Shown here: positions 58,592-64,000 of the stretch, in pieces | Layout of the letters: the number at the start of each line of letters is the position of its first letter | How positions within the stretch are numbered: position 1 is the stretch's first letter | Assembly: GCF_030697925.1 (NCBI RefSeq) | Contig: NZ_JAUYOJ010000185.1 | Span: forward strand, 1-64,000 | Length of the DNA stretch: 64,000 bases | From: Phenylobacterium sp. | Lineage (GTDB): Bacteria > Pseudomonadota > Alphaproteobacteria > Caulobacterales > Caulobacteraceae | Direction of reading: 5' to 3' | Position numbers and translations under genes: made by a program | Notes under the pieces: generated by a model | What the model was told of the DNA's origin: nothing | The model's database searches: none | What the model saw: only the letters and a program-made list of their open reading frames with translations

Positions 58592-59038
58592 CTACTTACA
58601 AGCGCCGAAGAACTTGCGCACCGCGCCCTTGGGCGCGGGCGGCGGGCTGATCGTCTCGCCCAGCGCGGTCACCGTGACCAGACCGGTCTTCCTGAACGCC
58701 GCCGCCATGGGCGCGAGTGTCGAGAACTCGGCGCCTGCAAGGGCGCCGCCGCGCAGGGGCTCGGCCCTGCCACGCAAGGTGACGGCAGCGGCCTCCGAGG
58801 CGACCGTCACGCTGGCGGGCTGGGGCGAGTTCACCGGCTTGTGGATCACGACGCCCAGTTCGACCTGGCCAGATTTGCGAACGCAGGTGAAGGCCAGCGG
58901 CTGGTCGTCGGTCTGTGGCGTCCCATAGCGCAACCATGCGTCAGCCTCCTTCGGCGTATCGACGCTCCAGACGCGGGTGTCCTGGGCCTGGGCGGCGGTG
59001 GCTGTGAGGGCGGAGATCAGGATCGTCGCGAGCTTCAT
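58592..59038 (-). CDS. Secreted hypothetical protein, paralogue 1
   Basis: A 148-residue protein with a signal peptide (LATILISALTATAAQA-QD). The mature domain has FTCVRKSGQVELGVVIHKPV, FRKTGLVTVTALG and a C-terminal Cys (RKFFGACK), so a disulfide is likely. It is clearly related in layout to the next gene upstream (59072-59551). No family recognised. Confidence 0.75.
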   Translation of the reverse strand: MKLATILISALTATAAQAQDTRVWSVDTPKEADAWLRYGTPQTDDQPLAFTCVRKSGQVELGVVIHKPVNSPQPASVTVASEAAAVTLRGRAEPLRGGALAGAEFSTLAPMAAAFRKTGLVTVTALGETISPPPAPKGAVRKFFGACK

Positions 59039-59071
59039 GCGGCGAAGCTAGCACCGCGTCCGGGGCCGCAT

Positions 59072-59551
59072 CTAGGCGGCGCGGCAGGTGGCGAGGAAGT
59101 TGCGGACCACCTGGCGCTCGTTGGCCCGGACCGGCAACTTGGCGCTCGAGCCGTCGCCGCCGATCGAGAGGTCGCCAGTTCTTGCGAAGTTCGCCAGGGT
59201 GGGGTTGGTGGCCGGGGTCTGAGCCTCGATCAGCGCCTCGCCCTCGGCCATGGCCGGGACGATCTGGCCGGGCAGGCGGGTGGTGCGGTCGTTCGACTTG
59301 AGCTCGATGGCGTGGGCCGGGCGGTTCTCCGGCGCCGCCACGGTGACCATGACCTCGCCCGAGCGGGCCTGGCAGGTCATCATCAGCAGCAGGTTGTCGC
59401 TGTCGGGCTCGCCGAAGGCCAGTTTCGCGCCCTCACCCTCGGCGTGATTCAGCGACCAGGCCATGGTCGCGGCGGTCGGCGACCCGGCCTGTTGGGCGCA
59501 AGCGGCCAGTAGGCAGAAAAGTCCCAGTCCGGCGATCGTACGGCGACGCAT
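59072..59551 (-). CDS. Lipoprotein-like hypothetical protein, paralogue 2
   Basis: A 159-residue protein with a lipobox (LFCLLAACAQQ). Its mature part aligns with the product of 58592-59038: MTCQARSGEVMVTVAAPENRP against FTCVRKSGQVELGVVIHKPV, NFARTGDLSIG against AFRKTGLVTVT, and VVRNFLATCRAA against AVRKFFGACK. The two are 33 bases apart on one strand, so this is a tandem duplication with different anchoring: one free, one lipid-bound. Confidence 0.78.
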   Translation of the reverse strand: MRRRTIAGLGLFCLLAACAQQAGSPTAATMAWSLNHAEGEGAKLAFGEPDSDNLLLMMTCQARSGEVMVTVAAPENRPAHAIELKSNDRTTRLPGQIVPAMAEGEALIEAQTPATNPTLANFARTGDLSIGGDGSSAKLPVRANERQVVRNFLATCRAA

Positions 59552-59609
59552 GACGACGCTCCCTTTGCATAGGAAACGTCGCCCCGAACCGAAACGATCC
59601 GTTTCGGGG

Positions 59610-60356
59610 TCAGAACGGGGTGAAACGCTCGATCAGGGACTGCCCCGCCGGGGTCTTCTGCACGCGGCTGATGTCGCCGCGGCCGCCGTAGCTGATGCGG
59701 GCTTCGGCGATCTGGGTGTGGCGGATGGTGTTGGCGGAGGTGATGTCCTCCGGCCGCACGATCCCGGCGACGGTGAGCTGGCGCAGCTCGGCGTTGGTGC
59801 GCACCTCCTGGGTGCCCTGAATCACCATGTTGCCGTTGGGCAGGACATTGGTCACCACCGCGGCCACCGTCAGGGAGATCTTCTCCGAGCGGGTCACCGC
59901 CCCGGTCCCCTGGTTGTTGGTGGTGGAGTTGGTGTTGATGGCGTTGGCCGGGTCGAAGCCGCCCGGCAGGAACCGGCCGAGGCTCGATTCCAGGCCCAGG
60001 AGGTTGTCCACCCCGGCGCTCATGCCCGAGGTCCGCGAGCTGTTCGAGGCATTGGAGGTCTGGGCCGAGTCGTTGATGTCGATCTGGACGGTCAGGATGT
60101 CGCCCACGCGGTTGGCCCGCTGGTCGATGAAGAAGGCGCGGGCCCCTGTGCGCCACAGGGAGTTGGCCGAGGCCGCCTGGGGCATGGGTTGGGTGGCCGA
60201 GACGAAGGTCGGCTGCTCGCGTCCGACCAGCTGCGAGGGATAGCCGACCGGGGCGAGCTCGGGGCCTTTCACGGCCTCCACCACGGTGGAGCAGGCGGCC
60301 AGCGGGGCCAGGGCGATGAGGGCGAGGACGGGAAGGCGCATGGGATGAAGGCTCAC
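59610..60356 (-). CDS. flgH: Flagellar L-ring protein FlgH
   Basis: A 248-residue lipoprotein that forms the flagellar L-ring in the outer membrane. Signal and lipobox (LAPLAACST), the family block SLWRTGARAFFIDQRANRVGDILTVQIDINDSAQTSN, and the C-terminal MVIQGTQEVRTNAELRQLTVAGIVRPEDI are exact FlgH features. GTG start overlapping the flgA stop by one base; an ATG five codons later (60341) would still keep the signal peptide. Last gene of flgFGAH. Confidence 0.95.
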   Translation of the reverse strand: MSLHPMRLPVLALIALAPLAACSTVVEAVKGPELAPVGYPSQLVGREQPTFVSATQPMPQAASANSLWRTGARAFFIDQRANRVGDILTVQIDINDSAQTSNASNSSRTSGMSAGVDNLLGLESSLGRFLPGGFDPANAINTNSTTNNQGTGAVTRSEKISLTVAAVVTNVLPNGNMVIQGTQEVRTNAELRQLTVAGIVRPEDITSANTIRHTQIAEARISYGGRGDISRVQKTPAGQSLIERFTPF

Positions 60357-61099
60357 TAGCGAAGCGCGATTTGGGTGCGGCGGGCGGAGCGAAGCTGGTC
60401 GGCGGCGGGGCCGACGAGCGCCTGGCCGGGCCCGCTGGCCACGGCCTGGATCATCTTCTTGGAGGTGGTGTTCTGGACGCTCAGGGCCTCGCCCTGACTG
60501 GCGGCGGTCATCGCCTTGCCCTGCAGGGCCAGCGAGACGCCGTCGTTCTCGTAGAGCACGGTGATCAGCTCGCCGGCCTTGATCACCAGTGGCGCGGAGA
60601 CGTCGCGGGCGGAGACCGCCGCCCCGGCCCGCAGGGGGCGCTTGGCGGCCAGGCCGATGATCGCCTCGGCGTCGCTGGGCGCGTCGTTGGGAGCCGCCGC
60701 GGCCTTGCCCCAGACCAGGTCCTGCGGCTGGACGATCTCGCCGGCCGAGAGGCTGCGGGCATAGGTCAGGACCTCGATATTGCCGCGGGCGGCCGAAGCC
60801 GTCGCGCCGGGCGAGCCGCCGCGGACCACGATGCGGCGGATGCCCTCGGCGTTGGCCCAGGCCAGGCCGTTGCGCCGGGCCAGGCCCTGCACAGCCCCGG
60901 CGTCCAGCACCGTGGAGGCGCCGGGCTTGGCCGCGACCTGGACCTTGCCAGCCGCGCCGGCGTCTTCGAACAGGTCGCCCAGCGTGACCATGCCGTCGTC
61001 GTCCAGGACCTCGGCCCTCAAGGTGACGCTGGTGGCGGCGAGGGCCGGGCCGGCGATCAGCCAGGCGACGGAGGCGGCGATGAGCAGGGCGCGGGTCAT
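60356..61099 (-). CDS. flgA: Flagellar P-ring assembly chaperone FlgA
   Basis: A 247-residue periplasmic protein with a signal peptide (LLIAASVAWLIAGPALA-AT). The SAF/FlgA domain carries LSAGEIVQPQDLVWGKAA, AKRPLRAGAAVSARDVSAPLVIKAGELITVLYENDGVSLALQGKAM and the typical SVQNTTSKKMIQAVASGPG. It assists FlgI P-ring assembly. Between flgG (2-base gap) and flgH (1-base overlap). Confidence 0.94.
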   Translation of the reverse strand: MTRALLIAASVAWLIAGPALAATSVTLRAEVLDDDGMVTLGDLFEDAGAAGKVQVAAKPGASTVLDAGAVQGLARRNGLAWANAEGIRRIVVRGGSPGATASAARGNIEVLTYARSLSAGEIVQPQDLVWGKAAAAPNDAPSDAEAIIGLAAKRPLRAGAAVSARDVSAPLVIKAGELITVLYENDGVSLALQGKAMTAASQGEALSVQNTTSKKMIQAVASGPGQALVGPAADQLRSARRTQIALR

Positions 61100-61101
61100 G
61101 A

Positions 61102-61890
61102 TCAGGACCGGATGTTGCTGGCGGTGCGCAGCATTTCGTCGGCCGAGGTGATGACCTTGGAGTTCATCTCATAGGCGCGCTGGGCGACGATCAGGGCGGT
61201 GATCTCGCTCACCGCGTCGACATTGGAGGCTTCCGTGTAGCCCTGGCTGAGCGTGCCGATGCCGTCATTGCCCGGCGTGCCGGTGGTGGCCGCGCCCGAG
61301 GCGGCGGTCTCCAACAGCAGGTTGTCGCCGATGGCGTCCAGGCCGCCCTCGTTGACGAAGGTGGCGAGCTCGATATTGCCGATCACCTCCGGCTCGGTCT
61401 GGCCGGCGCGGATCGCCTGGACCTGGCCGCTCTTGGAGATCGCGATGTCGGTGGCGTCGCCGGGGATCGTGATGGCCGGCTGGATCAGGTAGCCGTCCTC
61501 GGTCACCAGCTGGCCCTGGTCGTTGGTCGAGAGGTTGCCGGCCCGCGTGTAGGCGGTCTCGCCCGCCGGCATCAGCACCTGGAAATAGCCGCGGCCGGAG
61601 ATGGCGATGTCGAGCTTGTTGCCCGTCGCGGTCATCGTGCCCTGCTCGGTGATCCGGTAGACGGAGCCGGCCTTCACGCCGCCGCCGACCTGCACCCCGG
61701 TGGGCACGACATTGCCCTGGTCGGAGGACTGGGCGCCGGCCCGTTCCAGGGTCTGGTAGAGCAGGTCCTGGAACTCCGCGCGCTGCTTCTTGAAGCCCAC
61801 GGTGTTCATGTTGGCGATGTTGTTGGAGATGACCTCAACATTCAGCTGTTGGGCGGCCATGCCGGTGGCGGCGGTGCGAAGCGCTTGCAT
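61102..61890 (-). CDS. flgG: Flagellar distal rod protein FlgG
   Basis: A 262-residue rod protein. N-terminus MQALRTAATGMAAQQLNVEVISNNIANMNTVGFKKQRAEFQDLLYQ is the FlgG signature; the C-terminal helix is NVDAVSEITALIVAQRAYEMNSKVITSADEML. It forms the distal rod through the P and L rings. Length normal. Follows flgF by 14 bases. Confidence 0.97.
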   Translation of the reverse strand: MQALRTAATGMAAQQLNVEVISNNIANMNTVGFKKQRAEFQDLLYQTLERAGAQSSDQGNVVPTGVQVGGGVKAGSVYRITEQGTMTATGNKLDIAISGRGYFQVLMPAGETAYTRAGNLSTNDQGQLVTEDGYLIQPAITIPGDATDIAISKSGQVQAIRAGQTEPEVIGNIELATFVNEGGLDAIGDNLLLETAASGAATTGTPGNDGIGTLSQGYTEASNVDAVSEITALIVAQRAYEMNSKVITSADEMLRTASNIRS

Positions 61891-61904
61891 CGACTAGACC
61901 TTCT

Positions 61905-62639
61905 TTAGTTCAGCTTGCCCATCCGCTCGATCGAGCGGCGGGAGAGTTCAGCATTGGCGTCCATCATCTTGGCCATCGACTCATAGGCCCGGGTGACCTC
62001 GATCATCCGGGTGATCTCGGTGATCGGCTTGACGTTCGAGCCCTCCAGCATGCCCTGACGGACGCGGGCGTCCGGGGCGGCCTGGGGCTGGTCGTTGGAG
62101 GTGTTGCGGTAGAGGTTGTCGCCGACCTTCTCGAGCACCGAGAGCTGGTCGAAGCGGGCCACGCCCACCTTGCCGACGATCTCCTCGCCCTGGCTGACGG
62201 TGCCGTCGGGGGCGATGGTGACAGCCCCCTTTTTCGGATCGATCACCAGCTCGCCGCCGTCGCCGAGCACGGCCAGGCCGTCCTGGGTGACCAGCTTGCC
62301 GGCCTCGTCCAGGCGGAAGCGGCCATCGCGGGTGTACTGCTCGCCCTCGGCGGTGGAGACCTTGAAGAACCCGTCGCCCTCGACGCCCAGGTCGAAGGTC
62401 CCGCCGGTCATCCGCAGGGTCCCTTGGCGGAAGTCGCGGCCCACGCCGCGGTCAAGAACGAACTTCACCGGACGGGGACCTTGCGCGGTCACCGCCGGCG
62501 ACATGGGTTCGGTTTCCACCAGCAGGCTCTCGACCTTGAAACCGGTGGTGTCGGCGTTGGCGATATTGTTGGCCACGATGTCCATTTCGCGGCGCAGCGT
62601 CATCTGCCGCGACAGTCCGACGTAGAGGGCGTTATCCAT
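61905..62639 (-). CDS. flgF: Flagellar proximal rod protein FlgF
   Basis: A 244-residue basal-body rod protein. MDNALYVGLSRQMTLRREMDIVANNIANADTTGFK at the N-terminus and SNVKPITEITRMIEVTRAYESMAKMMDANAELSRRSIERMGKLN at the C-terminus are standard FlgF. First gene of flgF-flgG-flgA-flgH, preceded by a near-perfect sigma-54 promoter (62684-62700). Confidence 0.96.
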   Translation of the reverse strand: MDNALYVGLSRQMTLRREMDIVANNIANADTTGFKVESLLVETEPMSPAVTAQGPRPVKFVLDRGVGRDFRQGTLRMTGGTFDLGVEGDGFFKVSTAEGEQYTRDGRFRLDEAGKLVTQDGLAVLGDGGELVIDPKKGAVTIAPDGTVSQGEEIVGKVGVARFDQLSVLEKVGDNLYRNTSNDQPQAAPDARVRQGMLEGSNVKPITEITRMIEVTRAYESMAKMMDANAELSRRSIERMGKLN

Positions 62640-62683
62640 CGAAAGCGGGCCTTAACCTGCGTCACTTTTCCCAGCCATCCCGC

Positions 62684-62700
62684 TGCAAACTTCGGGCCAA
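62684..62700 (-). promoter_or_regulatory. Sigma-54 promoter of flgF operon
   Basis: The minus strand reads TTGGCCCGAAGTTTGCA, matching 16 of 17 positions of the sigma-54 consensus (TGGC-CG and TTGC, GG to GC spacing correct). The start would be near 62672, about 30 bases before the flgF ATG. Caulobacter flgF is a sigma-54-dependent class III gene, which agrees. Confidence 0.85.
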
Positions 62701-62782
62701 CCCGAAACATCAGCAATTTCAATAAGAAACAAAGTTAACGCGGGCCGATCGGCGGATTCTGCCGGGCAGGATTCGTGGCGCG

Positions 62783-62810
62783 TTAACACCAGTTAAAAAC
62801 CGATCCTTAA
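62783..62810 (+). promoter_or_regulatory. TTAA cluster, possible CtrA binding region before fliL
   Basis: TTAA occurs at 62783, 62793 and 62807, with another at 62735, all upstream of fliL, in DNA otherwise very GC-rich. Class II flagellar operons in Caulobacter are controlled by CtrA through TTAA-N7-TTAA. The spacings here (6 and 10) are not the exact consensus, so the assignment is tentative. Confidence 0.4.
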
Positions 62811-62859
62811 CCATGGTCGGGCGATGAGACGGGGATAAGATTCTAAGGAGCGCGCACGC

Positions 62860-63447
62860 GTGGCCAAGGACAAGGTCAAGGAAGCCCCCGAAGGGGACGT
62901 CGCCGAGGGCGAAGAAGGCGAAGGCGCGCCTGCCAAGAAGAAGATCCCGCTCAAGTTCCTGATCATCGGCGGCGTGGCCGCCGTGCTGGTCCTGGGCGGC
63001 GGCGGGACCGCCGGTTTCATGCTGCTCAAGCCCAAGCCGGACGAGGCGCACGCGGGCAAGGAAAAGAAGAAAGAGAAAGAAAAGAAGGGCGACAAGAAGG
63101 AAGGCGAGAAGCTCGCGGGCGAGGTCCGCGAAGGACCCGACGGCATCCTGTTCTACACCATGCCCAATGTGGTGGTGAACATGCAGACCGCCGACGGCCG
63201 CGCCACCTTCCTGAAGCTGAAGCTCACCCTGGAAGTGCCCGACCAGGAGACGGTCGACCTGCTGGAGCCGAACATGCCCAGGCTGCAGGACATGTTCCAG
63301 ACCTTCCTGCGCGAGCTGCGCCCCGAGGATCTGCAGGGGTCCCAAGGGTCCTACCAGCTACGCATGGAGATCCAACGTCGGGTGAACCTGGTGATCGCGC
63401 CGTCGAAGGTGAACGCCGTCCTGATCGAGGAGATGCTGATCAACTAG
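62860..63447 (+). CDS. fliL: Flagellar protein FliL
   Basis: A 195-residue inner-membrane protein at the flagellar motor. Cytoplasmic acidic N-terminus, one membrane segment (FLIIGGVAAVLVLGGGGTAGFMLL), a highly charged Lys/Glu linker (about 65-85, KEKKKEKEKKGDKKEGEK) and the periplasmic FliL domain (LKLTLEVPDQETVDLLEPNMPRLQDMFQTFLREL, VNAVLIEEMLIN). GTG start, supported by AAGGAG 9 bases upstream. First gene of fliL-fliM. Confidence 0.94.
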   Translation: MAKDKVKEAPEGDVAEGEEGEGAPAKKKIPLKFLIIGGVAAVLVLGGGGTAGFMLLKPKPDEAHAGKEKKKEKEKKGDKKEGEKLAGEVREGPDGILFYTMPNVVVNMQTADGRATFLKLKLTLEVPDQETVDLLEPNMPRLQDMFQTFLRELRPEDLQGSQGSYQLRMEIQRRVNLVIAPSKVNAVLIEEMLIN

Positions 63448-63475
63448 GCCCCGCAGGCCTGGTCGACGCGCAACC

Positions 63476-64000
63476 ATGGACGAAGAACCGCAAATCATCG
63501 GGGGCATGCAGGGCGGGATAAACCCCGACGATCCCTCGACATGGGAGAACCCCGACGCCCAGGTCGAAGGCCTGATCGGCGCCGAGCGGATCCTGAACCA
63601 GGACGAGATAGACAGCCTGCTGGGCTTCGACCTCTCCGACGAGGAGGCCGCCGAGCGATCGGGCATCCGGGCGATCATCAACTCGGCCCTGGTCTCCTAC
63701 GAGCGCCTGCCGATGCTGGAGATCGTCTTCGACCGCCTGGTGCGGTTGATGACGACCAGCCTGCGGAACTTCACCTCCGACAACGTCGAGGTCAGCCTCG
63801 ACAACATCTCGTCGATCCGCTTCGGCGACTACCTGAACTCGATCCCGCTGCCGGCCATCCTCTCGGTGTTCAAGGCCGAGGAGCTGGAGAACTACGGCCT
63901 GCTGACGGTCGACTCCAACCTGATCTATTCGATCGTCGACGTGCTGCTCGGCGGCCGTCGCGGCACCGCGGCCATGCGCATCGAGGGCCGCCCCTACACC
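63476..64000 (+). CDS. fliM: Flagellar motor switch protein FliM (cut at the window end)
   Basis: The first 175 codons of FliM. After an acidic N-terminus comes NQDEIDSLLGFDLSDEE, the EIDSLL CheY-binding type element, then the middle domain starting INSALVSYERLPMLEIVFDRLVRLMTTSLRNFTSDNVEVSLD and SIPLPAILSVFKAEELENYGLLTVDSNLIYSIVDVLLGG. It forms the C-ring and switches rotation direction. Frame is open to base 64000; the C-terminus lies outside. 28 bases downstream of fliL. Confidence 0.95.
   Translation, partial: MDEEPQIIGGMQGGINPDDPSTWENPDAQVEGLIGAERILNQDEIDSLLGFDLSDEEAAERSGIRAIINSALVSYERLPMLEIVFDRLVRLMTTSLRNFTSDNVEVSLDNISSIRFGDYLNSIPLPAILSVFKAEELENYGLLTVDSNLIYSIVDVLLGGRRGTAAMRIEGRPYT

Overview
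The window reads as chromosomal DNA of a GC-rich alphaproteobacterium in the Caulobacteraceae, most likely Phenylobacterium or a close relative of Caulobacter. The indicators are a circularly permuted two-piece tmRNA at the left edge, a sigma-54-type flgF promoter and TTAA-rich (CtrA-like) DNA between flgF and fliL at the right edge, an S46 peptidase, an HWE histidine kinase and Caulobacter-like gene order in several places. The genus is an inference from gene content, not from a marker gene. Coding density is very high, no gap exceeds about 300 bases, and I see no insertion sequence, prophage, CRISPR array or tRNA gene.

Layout. 1-175: two-piece tmRNA with its promoter. 0.3-2.6 kb: yciB, aqpZ and a secreted hypothetical. 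2.7-8.6 kb: the acetolactate synthase genes ilvN and ilvB, separated by unrelated genes including a Tat-exported M20 peptidase homologue; ilvB is preceded by a leader peptide and terminator forming an attenuator. 8.6-11.2 kb: miaA and serB, divergent with overlapping start codons, then a HAD phosphatase. 11.3-16.5 kb: S1C protease, GNAT, hflC-hflK, an Mrp ATPase lacking its Cys motif, and an ABM-domain protein. 16.5-24.8 kb: MFS_2 transporter, SDR, orphan Tdi1-type immunity protein, DevBCA-like ABC exporter and an S46 dipeptidyl-peptidase. 25-29 kb: ohr-ohrR with an operator, CNT nucleoside transporter, molybdopterin-fold protein and LLM oxidoreductase. 29-37.3 kb: thioesterase, thiolase, acyl-CoA dehydrogenase, GST, a UDG-like protein, a lipase-like lipoprotein and leucine dehydrogenase, suggesting acyl-CoA and branched-chain catabolism.

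37.3-53 kb is the more accessory stretch: AhpD-like protein, HWE kinase, two MFS carriers, alpha/beta hydrolase, a trypsin-fold protein facing a tandem-LuxR/alpha-beta-hydrolase fusion, transglutaminase with a 48-residue partner, UdgX, SRPBCC protein, TetR, CoxE-like VWA protein, aldo/keto reductase with a divergent LysR, and a serine-recombinase-like protein without its catalytic serine. 53-58.6 kb: GNAT, HDAC-like deacetylase, histidine phosphatase and xseB-ispA-dxs (isoprenoid precursor supply). 58.6-59.6 kb: two tandem paralogous secreted proteins. 59.6-64 kb: the flagellar genes flgF-flgG-flgA-flgH on the minus strand and fliL-fliM (cut at the right edge) on the plus strand.

Recurring themes are 4-base gene overlaps, convergent genes whose stop codons share one CTAG, and palindromic intergenic elements that supply the stop codon of the neighbouring gene. 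Several enzyme-family members have lost canonical catalytic or metal-binding residues (M20, Mrp, aldo/keto reductase, serine recombinase, and an alpha/beta hydrolase with Asp in the nucleophile position). Some of these may be traits of whole subfamilies.
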